Assembly: GCF_000317025.1 (NCBI RefSeq)
Contig: NC_019689.1
Coordinates: 1,148,501 to 1,212,500 of the forward strand
Length of the DNA: 64,000 nt
Reading direction: 5' to 3'
From: Pleurocapsa sp. PCC 7327
Lineage (GTDB): Bacteria; Cyanobacteriota; Cyanobacteriia; Cyanobacteriales; Microcystaceae
Below, piece by piece: positions 39,486-49,070 of this stretch. How positions within the stretch are numbered: position 1 is the stretch's first letter; the number at the start of each line of letters is the position of its first letter. The position numbers and the translations under genes are program-made. The notes beneath the pieces are model-generated. The model saw nothing but the letters and a program-made list of their open reading frames with translations. It was not told the DNA's origin and did no database searches.

Positions 39486-40727
39486 ATGATAGAAGTTGTT
39501 GGAATTGGATTAGATGGAGCGGCAGGACTGTCAGAGAACGTTAGAGCTATTGTAGAAAATGCAACTTTATTGGTTGGAAGCGATCGCCATTTAAGTTATT
39601 TCCCCAAACATCCAGCTAAAAAATTAATTTTAAGCAATTTTCTTGAAGTCATTAAAGAAATCAAACAGCATGTAGACGAACGAGTTATTATTTTAGTCAG
39701 TGGCGATCCTTTGTTTTTTGGATTGGGGCGTTTGCTGTTAGAAAAATTTCCATCAGAACAATTAAGATTTCATCCCCACCTTACGTCAGTACAATTAGCA
39801 TTTAATCGAATTAAAGTTCCTTGGCAAGATGCAAAAGTTGTTAGCGTTCACGGACGGTCTTTAGAAAAGTTAACCCCTCTACTACAACAAGGTTTTGAAA
39901 AAATTGCTATTTTGACAGATGAAAAGAATAATCCAAGCGCGATCGCTCGTTTTTATTTAGGGTTGGATTTGCCGACGCGATATGATTTTTGGATTTGTGA
40001 AAATTTAGAAGATTCTCAAGAAAAAGTTTCTCAGTTTTCAGCAATAGAATTAGCCGATTTACTAGCGGATAATTTTGCCGATCTCAATATCGTTATTCTA
40101 CTGCGTCAATCTGAGGAGAAAGAACGACCATTAAATGTTGAAAATCTACCTTTATTAGGATTGCCAGATAGCATATTTTTAAGTTTTCAAGATCGACCTG
40201 GTTTAATGACCAAGAGAGAAATTCGCCTCTGTCTTTTGGGCGAATTAGGATTACAAGATGGACAAATTATTTGGGATATTGGTGCTGGGACGGGTTCGGT
40301 TTCGATTGAAATAGCTCGTCTGTGTCCTTCCTCGCAAATATATGCGATCGAAAAAACAGCGATGGGAATTAATTTGATTAAAAAAAATTGCCTACGCTTG
40401 CAAGTTTCTAACGTTATTCCAATTCATGGAAATGCACCAGAGATACTAACTGATTTACCAGAAACCAACCGGATTTTTATTGGAGGTAGCGGTGGGAATT
40501 TACTTGATATTTTAGAAACGTGTCAAAGAAAAATAGCTTCTGATGGGATTCTAGTATTAGCCTTAGCGACTTTAGAACATTTAAATAGTAGTTTGGTTTG
40601 GTTGCGCGATCGCGATTGGAGTTATCGTTTATTACAAGTACAAATATCCCGTTCCGTTCCCATCGGAAATATGACCCGTTTTTCTCCATTAAATCCCGTT
40701 ACTATTATTACGGCTAGGTTAAACTAG
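39486..40727 (+). CDS. cobL: Precorrin-6Y C5,15-methyltransferase (decarboxylating), CbiE-CbiT fusion
   Basis: Bifunctional corrin enzyme. Residues about 1-205 are the CbiE tetrapyrrole methylase domain (IEVVGIGLDGAAGLSENVRA; LVSGDPLFFGLGRLL). Residues about 225-410 are the CbiT methyltransferase/decarboxylase with the SAM motif IIWDIGAGTGSVSIEIARL. The 413-aa length matches the fused CobL. It forms a two-gene unit with cobH and overlaps the convergent aminopeptidase gene by 14 bp. Confidence 0.94.
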   Translation: MIEVVGIGLDGAAGLSENVRAIVENATLLVGSDRHLSYFPKHPAKKLILSNFLEVIKEIKQHVDERVIILVSGDPLFFGLGRLLLEKFPSEQLRFHPHLTSVQLAFNRIKVPWQDAKVVSVHGRSLEKLTPLLQQGFEKIAILTDEKNNPSAIARFYLGLDLPTRYDFWICENLEDSQEKVSQFSAIELADLLADNFADLNIVILLRQSEEKERPLNVENLPLLGLPDSIFLSFQDRPGLMTKREIRLCLLGELGLQDGQIIWDIGAGTGSVSIEIARLCPSSQIYAIEKTAMGINLIKKNCLRLQVSNVIPIHGNAPEILTDLPETNRIFIGGSGGNLLDILETCQRKIASDGILVLALATLEHLNSSLVWLRDRDWSYRLLQVQISRSVPIGNMTRFSPLNPVTIITARLN

Positions 40728-41664
40728 CAAACTTATCTGTGGCATCTAATAAAGCACTGCGAATTCCTGGTTCTGTCATAGAATGTCCGGCATCGGGAAC
40801 GATGATAAATTCTGCTTCTTGCCATGCTTTATGCAGTTCCCAAGCTGTTATCATCGGACAAACTACATCATAGCGTCCTTGTACGATGACTGCTGGGATA
40901 TGACGAATGCGATCGATATTTTCTAACAGTTGATTTTCGCTTTTAAAAAAGCCACCATTGACAAAATAATGGCATTCAATTCTGGCAAATGCATCAGCAA
41001 ATTGATTTTCTCCAAACTTTTGAATCAGATCCTCAGATTGAAAAAGTTTACTTGTACTTGCTTCCCAAATCGACCAAGCACGCGCAGCTTGCAATCTGAT
41101 TTCTTTATCTTCGCTAGTTAACCGTTTATAGTACGCCGAGATGAGATCTCCTCTTTCTTCAGGAGGAATGGGTTTCAGATATTCTTCCCAAGCATCGGGA
41201 AAAATATTACTAGCGCCTTCTTGATAAAACCAAAGCAATTCTTTTTTTCGCAGTAGAAAAATCCCTCGTAATATTAATCCCTGACAACGTTGAGGATGAG
41301 TTTGACTATAGGCAAGAGACAGCGTACTCCCCCAACTCCCTCCAAAAACTACCCATTTTTCAATTCCTAAATGTTCCCGTAGTTTGTCGATATCGCCGAC
41401 TAAATCCCAAGTTGTATTTTCCTGCAACTCAGCATGAGGCGTACTTTTCCCGCAACCCCGTTGATCGAAAAGAACAATTCGCCATTGTTGGGGATCGAAA
41501 TATTGCCGATAGATAGGATCGATGCCACCACCTGGTCCGCCATGAAGAAAAATAACGGGTTTTCCTTGAGGATTGCCTACTTCTTCAAAATAGATTGTAT
41601 GTAAATCGGAAACTTTTAATTTGCCTTCATTGTAAGGCTCAATTGGTGGATAGAGTTCTCGCAT
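40714..41664 (-). CDS. pip: Prolyl aminopeptidase
   Basis: Cytosolic serine peptidase that removes N-terminal proline. The 316-aa alpha/beta hydrolase has the family features HGGPGGGIDP, FDQRGCGKSTPHAEL, nucleophile Ser110 in GGSWGST, and the C-terminal QGRYDVVCP (catalytic Asp) and PDAGHSMTEP (catalytic His). It starts at ATG 41664. Its 3' end overlaps cobL. Confidence 0.94.
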   Translation of the reverse strand: MRELYPPIEPYNEGKLKVSDLHTIYFEEVGNPQGKPVIFLHGGPGGGIDPIYRQYFDPQQWRIVLFDQRGCGKSTPHAELQENTTWDLVGDIDKLREHLGIEKWVVFGGSWGSTLSLAYSQTHPQRCQGLILRGIFLLRKKELLWFYQEGASNIFPDAWEEYLKPIPPEERGDLISAYYKRLTSEDKEIRLQAARAWSIWEASTSKLFQSEDLIQKFGENQFADAFARIECHYFVNGGFFKSENQLLENIDRIRHIPAVIVQGRYDVVCPMITAWELHKAWQEAEFIIVPDAGHSMTEPGIRSALLDATDKFASLT

Positions 41665-41758
41665 CTTTTCTACTCGTATCTGTTACTTATAATTAACCTT
41701 ATCTAACCGGTCTACTTTAAGGTTGAAAAATATTATTGTCTTCGAGCGCAGCAATAAT

Positions 41759-43135
41759 TTATGTTTGATTCCACTCCCCCCAAATTGCCAGAGTAATTCC
41801 AGGATCGTAAATATTAACAAACATAGTTTGTCCGTCGGGAGCAAAACAAATTCCGGCAAATTCGCTATTATTAAAAGCATTGCGAGCGAAGTGATAGTAT
41901 TCTCCTTCGGGAGTAATTCCTACTAAGAATTGTTCGCCCAATCCATCTTCACAAACCATCAAATGACCGAAAGGAGTTAGGATTAAATTATCGGGATAAT
42001 CCAAGACTTCCATTCCTGGCGATTCGACAAATAATTCTACCGTTTCAGAAGCAAGATTGTAGCGAAAAATTTGTCCTGTCCCTGCCTTTCCTCCGTTGGT
42101 ACAAGTCCAATAAATTTCGCCATTTCCAAAACAAATTCCTTCCCCTCTCCTAAAAATAGCTGCTCCTTTCGATTGTGCTTCATAGCGGAGCGTATCTTTT
42201 TCGGGGTCTACTTCTTCAATTTTGACCCACTCTACTTTTTTAGGGTTGCCCATCGGAAAATCGAGGCTGGTATTTACCGCAGGCATATCTTTGATAACTA
42301 AAGCTTCTAAAATTCCCCCCGCTTTTAAGTTACCATTTTGCTTAGGACGAAAGCGATAAATACAGCTATCTTCTCGATCTTCGGTTTGATAAATATAGCC
42401 TGTTTTGGGAGCGACTGCGATCGCTTCGTGTCGAAAACGTCCCATTGCGACAAGGGGAAGAGGAGGGGAAATTTTTCCATCAGCAAAAACCTCAAAATTA
42501 TAGCCGTGCTTGATAGATTCTGTTGTCAAATGGCTGAGATCGGAAGATTGTGGTGCTAAATCGTCTTCTTCACAACTAATCCACGACCCCCAAGGCGTTG
42601 AACCCCCAGAACAGTTACGATTCGTACCAGCAAGAGACACAAATTCTTCAATGGTTTGGCGATCTTTATCCACAATTAGAGTCGTCGTTCCCCCACTCGA
42701 GCGCCGATCGTAGTATTTATTAGTATTTGCTGCCATAACTGCGGGAGTTTGTCCCGGACTGAGTTCGTGATTGCGGACTAAAATTGTTGCTCCATTTTTG
42801 CCAGGAAAAGCTGCCATGCCATCATGACTGGTTGGCACGGGATTATTATCGCTCATCAGCTTTCCCGTTTGCGAAAGAATGCGATATTGAAATCTTTTTG
42901 GAAGATCTAAAATTCCATTGGGATCGGGAATCAGTTCGCCAAATCCTTTCGCCAATAGAGATTGACCTGTAGTTGCCCTCACATAATAATTCCTCAGCAG
43001 AGAAGCTAAGGCAAAAGTAGCAGCACCTGCACCCGCTAAAGTCAAAAAATTTCGTCGAGATAAAGCCACAGTTTTTTCGGAGATTCTTCGAGGTCGAAAA
43101 CTAAACTCTATTAATATGCCTAATTTTTCGAGCAA
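41759..43135 (-). CDS. DUF839/PhoX-like protein with Tat signal
   Basis: Exported protein of 458 aa. A twin-arginine motif (SRRNFL, residues 26-31) precedes a hydrophobic segment (TLAGAGAATFALASLL). The mature part is a DUF839 beta-propeller with NPVPTSHDGMAAF, ILVRNHELSPGQ, GNRNCSGGSTPWGSWISCEED and MGRFRHEAIAV. The last three are typical of PhoX phosphatases, whose iron/calcium site includes the Cys of the NCSGG loop. A phosphatase activity is plausible, but DUF839 members are not all phosphatases. It is divergent from the DUF218 gene. Confidence 0.85.
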   Translation of the reverse strand: MLEKLGILIEFSFRPRRISEKTVALSRRNFLTLAGAGAATFALASLLRNYYVRATTGQSLLAKGFGELIPDPNGILDLPKRFQYRILSQTGKLMSDNNPVPTSHDGMAAFPGKNGATILVRNHELSPGQTPAVMAANTNKYYDRRSSGGTTTLIVDKDRQTIEEFVSLAGTNRNCSGGSTPWGSWISCEEDDLAPQSSDLSHLTTESIKHGYNFEVFADGKISPPLPLVAMGRFRHEAIAVAPKTGYIYQTEDREDSCIYRFRPKQNGNLKAGGILEALVIKDMPAVNTSLDFPMGNPKKVEWVKIEEVDPEKDTLRYEAQSKGAAIFRRGEGICFGNGEIYWTCTNGGKAGTGQIFRYNLASETVELFVESPGMEVLDYPDNLILTPFGHLMVCEDGLGEQFLVGITPEGEYYHFARNAFNNSEFAGICFAPDGQTMFVNIYDPGITLAIWGEWNQT

Positions 43136-43239
43136 TTGACTAGATATTGCCGATAAGCCTACGCGATCGCTGTCTTACAAGGGCAACAGAAGTGTAACAA
43201 TGGTAAAGGTTATCTTGGTCACTTCTGGTTATTTTAATC

Positions 43240-43917
43240 GTGAAAAAGCTGGATTTGCGCCGCAAATTAGCTCGCAAGCAACGAAAAAGACTGCTCAAAG
43301 TAGTCGCGATCGTTATCTTAGGCGCGATGCTAGCTAGTTTGTTATTCAATATTGCCGTGCGATTGCCTTCCAATGCCTCGAAACCTGTAGATGCCGTGTT
43401 GGTATTGGGAGGTAGTATCCAACGAGAAATTCATGCAGCATGGTTGACAAAAGACTATCCAGATATTCCCTTCTTAATTTCACATGGTTCTGACGATCCC
43501 TGTATCTTATTCATTTTTCAACGAGCGGGCGCTAGATTGGAGCAAGTCTGGTTAGAAAGATGTGCCGATTCAACTTTTGGCAATTTCTTTTTCAGCGCGC
43601 CAATTCTACGTCGCTGGAATGCTCACAAAGTTAAATTAGTCACTTCTGGCAGTCATATAGAACGGGCGGAATGGATGGCAAAAATTTTACTAGGCGCTCA
43701 AGGAATGGCAGTCGAAATCGATCCTGTCCAAGAAAAAGGAATTCCGGGCAATCGAGAATCCAGACTGAAGACCACACTAGATGTAACTCGCAGCATAGTT
43801 TGGTCATTTTTTAGCCAATTGATTCAGCCCCCCTGCTTTGATGTCAAAGAGTTGGCGAATGTCGATTTACAAGCGTGGAAAGAAAAAGGATATGCCTGCG
43901 AGCGTCTAGTAAATTAG
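43240..43917 (+). CDS. DUF218 (YdcF/SanA-like) membrane-anchored protein
   Basis: A basic N-terminus (KKLDLRRKLARKQRKRLLK) and one membrane helix (residues about 26-47) lead to a DUF218 domain (VDAVLVLGGSIQREIHAAWL; LVTSGSHIERAEWMAKILL). Such proteins in other bacteria affect envelope polymers, but no precise reaction is assigned. The 225-aa protein starts at GTG 43240. Its stop overlaps the convergent Deg protease gene by 4 bp. Confidence 0.82.
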   Translation: MKKLDLRRKLARKQRKRLLKVVAIVILGAMLASLLFNIAVRLPSNASKPVDAVLVLGGSIQREIHAAWLTKDYPDIPFLISHGSDDPCILFIFQRAGARLEQVWLERCADSTFGNFFFSAPILRRWNAHKVKLVTSGSHIERAEWMAKILLGAQGMAVEIDPVQEKGIPGNRESRLKTTLDVTRSIVWSFFSQLIQPPCFDVKELANVDLQAWKEKGYACERLVN

Positions 43918-45119
43918 TTTTCTGCCTCCGCTGGAAACGCTGCGGGTTGGACGGCAAGGGTTTTCCTATCGCCATCGCGATTGACTTCGACTTTTAGTGT
44001 CGTTCCAATTTGGCTCTTTTCGACTTGTTCTTGTACGTCAGTAGCCGTGGCTACCTTTTGACCGCTGACTCTCTCAATGATATCTCCCGCTCGAAAACCT
44101 GACTCTGCTGCGGGCGAGTTCGGGATGACGCGGATGACTAATACGCCTCGATCCGTAGAGATGTTTAAGTTGAGTTCTTTGTCTCGATTGAGTTCTTCTC
44201 GCAATTCGGGAGACAGTGTAACCATGTGAATTCCCAAATACGGATGATCCACTTTTCCTTTTGTAAACAGTTGTTCGGCAATTCGCTGGGCGGTTTCGAT
44301 GGGAATGGCAAAACCCAACCCTTGAGCGTCGGCACGAATCGCAGTATTGACACCGATGACTTCGCCTGCGGCGTTGAGAAGGGGACCGCCAGAGTTACCG
44401 GGGTTGATCGCGGCATCGGTTTGGATAAATCTGACTCGTTTGTCGGGAACGCCGACATCGCTGCTAGAGCGACCCAAAGCGCTAATAATTCCTACCGTGA
44501 CGGTATTATCTAAACCTAAAGGATTGCCAATTGCGATCGCCCATTCTCCCGGTTGCAAGTTTTCTGCATTGCCAAGCGTCACGGTCGGTAAGTCGCTGGC
44601 GTTAATTTTCACCACCGCTACATCCGTTACCTTATCTATTCCTACTACCTGACCGTCATACACCTGACCGTCTTTGAGCGTTACCTTAACGCGAGCTGCG
44701 CCTTCGACTACATGTGCGTTAGTAAGCAAGCGTCCGTCGGCGCTAAGAATAAATCCCGATCCCGTTCCTCTCTCTATATATTCTCTGGGAATTGGCAAGT
44801 CTTGACCGAAAAATCGTCGAAAAAAGGGTTGCTCGAACGAGTCCGGAATTTGTTGGCTCACCTGACGAGCTGCATCGATCCGCACGACGGCGGGTCCTAC
44901 TTTTTGTACTGCCCTGGCAATAAAGTTTAAATTTTCTTGGGATGCCGAACCCGATGGAATCGGCAAGGTTTTACTAAAAGCGGTGGGAACTATCTGGGGC
45001 GTTTCTTGCATCTGTTTAGATTGTTGGGAAAGTAAGTAATAACCTCCTCCTACTCCTGCGCCCGCGCCGATTGCTAGCAAACTCAAATATACGCCTAGCC
45101 GTTTCATAGATAAACTCAT
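43914..45119 (-). CDS. Trypsin-like serine protease of the HhoA/HhoB/HtrA (Deg) family
   Basis: Periplasmic or thylakoid-lumen quality-control protease. An N-terminal membrane segment or signal (LGVYLSLLAIGAGAGVGGGY) is followed by a trypsin-like domain with the triad His (LLTNAHVVEG), Asp (DKVTDVAVVKI) and Ser (NPGNSGGPLL). One PDZ domain follows (LNISTDRGVLVIRVIPNSPA to the C-terminus). One PDZ and the sequence pattern place it with cyanobacterial HhoA/HhoB/HtrA, but I cannot say which paralog. Either ATG at 45119 or the next (Met5) could be used. Confidence 0.92.
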   Translation of the reverse strand: MSLSMKRLGVYLSLLAIGAGAGVGGGYYLLSQQSKQMQETPQIVPTAFSKTLPIPSGSASQENLNFIARAVQKVGPAVVRIDAARQVSQQIPDSFEQPFFRRFFGQDLPIPREYIERGTGSGFILSADGRLLTNAHVVEGAARVKVTLKDGQVYDGQVVGIDKVTDVAVVKINASDLPTVTLGNAENLQPGEWAIAIGNPLGLDNTVTVGIISALGRSSSDVGVPDKRVRFIQTDAAINPGNSGGPLLNAAGEVIGVNTAIRADAQGLGFAIPIETAQRIAEQLFTKGKVDHPYLGIHMVTLSPELREELNRDKELNLNISTDRGVLVIRVIPNSPAAESGFRAGDIIERVSGQKVATATDVQEQVEKSQIGTTLKVEVNRDGDRKTLAVQPAAFPAEAEN

Positions 45120-45211
45120 TGCCCCAGCAATAACCGAATCGTCCCTATTAAAAATTATGGCAGAGTTACACTTAACAGTGTTCGGTTATTAGCGACCAAT
45201 GACCAGTTCTT

Positions 45212-46090
45212 ATGCAAAAACTTTTAGTCACAGGGGCTAGCGGTTTTTTGGGCTGGAATCTTTGTCAGCAAGCCCGACAAAAATGGGACGTTTGGGGGAC
45301 TTATTTTACCCATGCGGTTGAAATTCCCGGCGTTACGCTTCTCAAGGTCGAGCTAACAGATTTTCATGCCCTCAAACAATTATTTACAGACATTCAACCA
45401 GCAGCCGTCATTCATACCGCCGCTCAATCCAAGCCAAATTTTTGTCAAGAGCATCCCGATGAAACTTATGCCATCAATGTTACGTCTTCCCTAAATATTG
45501 CCCGCTTGTGTAGCGATCGCGCTATTCCTTGCGTTTTTACTTCCACTGACCTAGTTTTTAACGGTCTCAATCCCCCCTATCAAGAAACCGATCCCGTTTC
45601 TCCGATTAGCTATTACGGCGAGCAAAAAGTCCTCGCCGAACGGGGAATGTTGGAATGCTATCCCAGGACTGCCATTTGTCGAATGCCATTAATGTTTGGC
45701 GTTGCTTCTCCGGTGGCCGGTAGTTTTATTCAACCTTTTATCGAGATCCTCAAAGCAGGAAAAGAACTCAGTTTATTTACCGATGAATTTAGAACGCCTG
45801 TCAGTGGTTCGACGGCAGCTAGCGGACTGTTATTAGCCCTAGAAAAACAGATTGCAGGACTGCTTCATTTGGGTGGCAAAGAAAGCATTTCTCGCTATCA
45901 ATTTGGTCGCTTATTGGCAGAAATCTTAGAACTTCCGCAAGAAAATATCAAAACTTGCCAACAAAAAGATGTACCGATGTCTGCTCCTCGTTCTCCCGAT
46001 ACTTCTTTAGATAGCTCTAAAGCTTTTGCTTTAGGTTATCAACCGCGATCGCTACGAGAAGAGTTAGAAGCTTTAAAAGGTAGAATTTAA
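45212..46090 (+). CDS. RmlD-like NAD(P)-dependent sugar reductase
   Basis: Extended SDR of 292 aa. The cofactor motif is VTGASGFLGWNLCQQA, and the substrate region includes HTAAQSKPNFCQEHPDETYA, which is RmlD-like. The catalytic Tyr/Lys lie in YYGEQKVLAE. It resembles dTDP-4-dehydrorhamnose reductase, but no other rhamnose gene is nearby and the C-terminal part is divergent. The exact sugar-nucleotide substrate is uncertain. A 24-nt palindrome follows the stop. Confidence 0.85.
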   Translation: MQKLLVTGASGFLGWNLCQQARQKWDVWGTYFTHAVEIPGVTLLKVELTDFHALKQLFTDIQPAAVIHTAAQSKPNFCQEHPDETYAINVTSSLNIARLCSDRAIPCVFTSTDLVFNGLNPPYQETDPVSPISYYGEQKVLAERGMLECYPRTAICRMPLMFGVASPVAGSFIQPFIEILKAGKELSLFTDEFRTPVSGSTAASGLLLALEKQIAGLLHLGGKESISRYQFGRLLAEILELPQENIKTCQQKDVPMSAPRSPDTSLDSSKAFALGYQPRSLREELEALKGRI

Positions 46091-46097
46091 CGAAAAA

Positions 46098-46121
46098 AGA
46101 GGAAAACCATGGTTTTCCTCT
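46098..46121. terminator. Perfect 24-nt palindrome after the RmlD-like gene
   Basis: AGAGGAAAACCA paired with TGGTTTTCCTCT, flanked by AAAAAA upstream and CTAAAAATTT downstream. It may terminate transcripts from either side, though the plus-strand T tract is weak. The following 260 bp up to psbA are AT-rich and hold its promoter; I could not place a convincing -35/-10 pair. Confidence 0.55.
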
Positions 46122-46387
46122 CTAAAAATTTGACTTCTTCAATCCTATCGGAAATTCTAAAAAACTCTAGATATTAAGTTTTTTATAAAAAAATTTAGAT
46201 TGGTTGACTTTTTTAAAAACTTTTACCAATTGATAAAAATTAATTCAAAAAGCAACAATAAGGCTATTATCTCTCTAATGCTCATTTTACAATAGATGTA
46301 GATTAAGATAAAAAATCCTAGAATTTTTCAAGAGTTTTTTAGTTGAAATTTCCAAAAATCTTCTTGTAGTTTTCATAGTAGGAGCTA

Positions 46388-47464
46388 ATGGCTATGACCA
46401 GCGTTATTCAACGTCGCCGCGAGTTAGACATTGGCAGGATTTGGGAAGGATTTTGCAATTGGGTAACGAGTACCGACAATCGCATCTACATTGGTTGGTT
46501 TGGTGTTTTGATGATTCCCACCCTCATCGCTGCCAGCGTTTGTTTTATCATTGCCTTTATCGTCGCTCCCCCAGTGGATATGGACGGCATTCGGGAACCC
46601 ATAATCGGTTCTTTATTGGGCGGGAACAATCTTATTACTGCTGCCGTCGTTCCCACTTCTGCTGCGATTGGCCTACATTTCTATCCGATTTGGGACGCGG
46701 CTTCCATGGACGAGTGGCTTTATAATGGCGGTCCCTATCAACTAATTATTCTTCACTTCCTGATTGGCATTTGGTGCTATCTAGGTCGTCTATGGGAACT
46801 CAGCTATCGCTTGGGGATGCGTCCTTGGATTTCCGTGGCATTCTCGGCACCTGCCGCAGCCGCCACAGCCGTATTCTTGGTTTATCCCATCGGTCAAGGG
46901 GCTTTTGCGGAAGGAATGCCTCTGGGTATCAGCGGTACGTTCCATTTTATGTTGGCATTCCAAGCCAATCACAATATCTTGATGCATCCGCTGCACATGT
47001 TAGGAGTTGCTGGCATATTTGGCGGCGCATTGTTAGCTGCCACGCATGGTTCTTTGGTCACGTCCAGCTTGATTCGAGAAACTACAAATGAGGAATCGAT
47101 CAATGCTGGTTACAAGTTCGGTCAAAAAGAAGTAACCTATAATCTGCTTGCTGGACATGTTGGCTATCTGGGTCGCCTTCTCATCCCCAGTCTGGCCATG
47201 CGCAATCACCGTGCCATCCACTTCTTGCTCGCTGCATTGCCCACGATAGGTATCTGGTGTGCTGCACTGGGCATTAGCACGATGTCATTCAATCTCAACG
47301 GTTTCAATTTCAACCAATCCATTCTCGACAGCCACGGTCATCCAATTTATACCGACGCCGACCTAATCAATCGTGCCAATTTGGGTTTGAGAGCAATGCA
47401 CGCGCCGAATACCCATCACTTTCCACTGGTTTTGGCAGGTGGTGAAGCTGTTTCTATCAGTTAA
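46388..47464 (+). CDS. psbA: Photosystem II D1 variant lacking Mn-cluster ligands (rogue/sentinel type)
   Basis: The 358-aa protein is clearly D1 ([61 protein letters not shown]) but highly diverged. By standard numbering Tyr161, His190, His198, His215, His272, His332 and His337 are kept. Mn/Ca ligands change: Asp170 to Glu, Glu189 to Asn, Glu333 to Ala, Asp342 to Val. QB-site residues Ser264 and Phe265 become Ala and Met, with a one-residue insertion just before. The tail after Ala344 is GGEAVSIS. This fits the rogue or sentinel D1 class, which cannot support normal water oxidation. AGGAG precedes ATG 46388. Confidence 0.93.
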   Translation: MAMTSVIQRRRELDIGRIWEGFCNWVTSTDNRIYIGWFGVLMIPTLIAASVCFIIAFIVAPPVDMDGIREPIIGSLLGGNNLITAAVVPTSAAIGLHFYPIWDAASMDEWLYNGGPYQLIILHFLIGIWCYLGRLWELSYRLGMRPWISVAFSAPAAAATAVFLVYPIGQGAFAEGMPLGISGTFHFMLAFQANHNILMHPLHMLGVAGIFGGALLAATHGSLVTSSLIRETTNEESINAGYKFGQKEVTYNLLAGHVGYLGRLLIPSLAMRNHRAIHFLLAALPTIGIWCAALGISTMSFNLNGFNFNQSILDSHGHPIYTDADLINRANLGLRAMHAPNTHHFPLVLAGGEAVSIS

Positions 47465-47492
47465 GTAATCCTCCAATGACTCGATTAAATTT

Positions 47493-47523
47493 GAGCGTTT
47501 CCCTGTTGAAACGCTCTTTTTTT
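47493..47523 (+). terminator. Intrinsic terminator of psbA
   Basis: GAGCGTTTC / GAAACGCTC (perfect 9-bp stem, 6-nt loop) followed by seven T residues, 28 bp after the psbA stop. Confidence 0.93.
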
Positions 47524-47588
47524 GAGCGCAAGACTTGTAAGTTTTGCGCTATATAATGATAAAAACCTGCAAGCGAAGAAAAATTAAT

Positions 47589-48749
47589 ATGAAAGTAGAG
47601 GAAATCTTCGATCGCATTGCTGAAGTTCGCTTACTAAAAAAACTGAGCGATCGCGGAAATTTACTTTTTGTTGGCGAAGAAGAAACGATTCAATATTTAC
47701 AAAATTTTTTCGCTCGCAGTAATACTAATAGTCATTATAATTATTACTGCTTGTCTGAAAACTCAGATGGGTTTAATTACAGTCGCGACGATCTATTAAA
47801 TTACCAAGCTATTATCGTTGCATCTATTGATGATGAGCATTTCATTTTCGATCGCCTCAAACAAGAGCTTGAGCAATTAAATCTAGAAACTCCTATTTTA
47901 AAGTTATTTTCCGATCTTTTTGTCAATGTTGCGTCAGCTCGCCCATTGTTACAGGCATCTGACAGTAAATTTACTGTACCTAAAATTGCCTATGCGATCG
48001 CCTCTACTGCGCGATCGGGTTCGACGGTTTTATGTAAAGCTTTAATAGCAACGCAAATTGCTGGATTTCCCGAAGAACATTTAAGACAGTCCAGTCAAGT
48101 CCTTACGCAAAATTGTCATTTCGATTGCCTTAGATATCTTCGGCATTTGATGACCTATCGAACCACCGAAAATGGAGTTTTTGGAACCAAATTTATATCT
48201 CATTTTTTTCCCGTTCGAGAGCAAAATAATTTGGATCTTGATGAAATACTTGCTCGATTCAATTTTATTTATTTAATCAGGCGAGATAAAATCGCACAGG
48301 CAGCTTCAGGATACATTGCCCAAAAAACAAAAACTTGGCATATTGATACCGATAAAAAGTATAAAGCTTATCAAGCTAGTCTTAACAAAATTAAAATAGA
48401 AGATGCCGATCTCGAAAAATTGCACGGTTATTACCAATGGATCTTGCAAGAAGAACGTTTTTGGGAGGAATTTTTTGAGCAGCGTCAAATTTCCCCATTA
48501 GTAATTGAGTACGAACAATTTGTAGCATCTCCAGAACAGCAAGTCAATCAAGTTTTAAAATATCTAAAAATTATTGATGAGGATAGAGTAAAGGTTCTGA
48601 ATCGATATCAGTATAAGCTCTATCAAATTGCCAAAAAATTTAAAATTATTGGGGACGATCGAGCGATCAAAATTAAACTAAAATCTAAAAAACTTCAATC
48701 AAATCTTTCGAAAGTTTTAATACAAAAATATCAAGAAAAATATAGTTGA
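47589..48749 (+). CDS. Stf0-type sulfotransferase family protein
   Basis: Probable PAPS-dependent sulfotransferase, 386 aa from ATG 47589. The frame is open from a TTG at 47544, but no good start exists there. Residues about 1-125 form an unassigned N-terminal region (VEEIFDRIAEVRLLKKLSDR) reminiscent of nucleotide-sugar or regulatory modules. The Stf0-like domain starts with the PAPS loop ASTARSGSTVLCKAL, followed by GFPEEHLR, GTKFISHFFPV and YLIRRDKIAQAASGYIAQKT. The acceptor is unknown; a surface glycan or glycolipid would fit the FkbM and DUF6473-like genes beyond it. The gene is AT-richer than the core genes. Confidence 0.82.
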   Translation: MKVEEIFDRIAEVRLLKKLSDRGNLLFVGEEETIQYLQNFFARSNTNSHYNYYCLSENSDGFNYSRDDLLNYQAIIVASIDDEHFIFDRLKQELEQLNLETPILKLFSDLFVNVASARPLLQASDSKFTVPKIAYAIASTARSGSTVLCKALIATQIAGFPEEHLRQSSQVLTQNCHFDCLRYLRHLMTYRTTENGVFGTKFISHFFPVREQNNLDLDEILARFNFIYLIRRDKIAQAASGYIAQKTKTWHIDTDKKYKAYQASLNKIKIEDADLEKLHGYYQWILQEERFWEEFFEQRQISPLVIEYEQFVASPEQQVNQVLKYLKIIDEDRVKVLNRYQYKLYQIAKKFKIIGDDRAIKIKLKSKKLQSNLSKVLIQKYQEKYS

Positions 48750-49070
48750 TATTGAATTGGGAAGTCCGATATTGAATTAAATCGGACTTAACATTTATTT
48801 TTTGATAAACTCACGAATCCAGTGACGAACAGAGGGGGATAGCAGTCGGCGCGTAACTAGCTTAAAAGTATCAAAACGATATTTATTATCTTGCTTCGGG
48901 TTACGAAAAAGAACCATGCTATAGAAGTTGCTTGGATAGTAATCAAAGGATTTCATTAATTCGTATATCTTCTTTTTACTTATCTCAATTTCAGAAGAAT
49001 CTTGATGGCTAAATTGGATTAAAAATTTAGCTTTTCCAGTTTTTAAAATACCTACACAGCCTCGAAGAAT

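Noticed and set aside
46388..47464. Chlorophyll f synthase (ChlF) as identity of the D1 variant
   Set aside because: Positions 127-130 read Leu-Gly-Arg-Leu, without the changed pair I associate with ChlF, and no far-red light gene cluster is nearby. A tree would be decisive.
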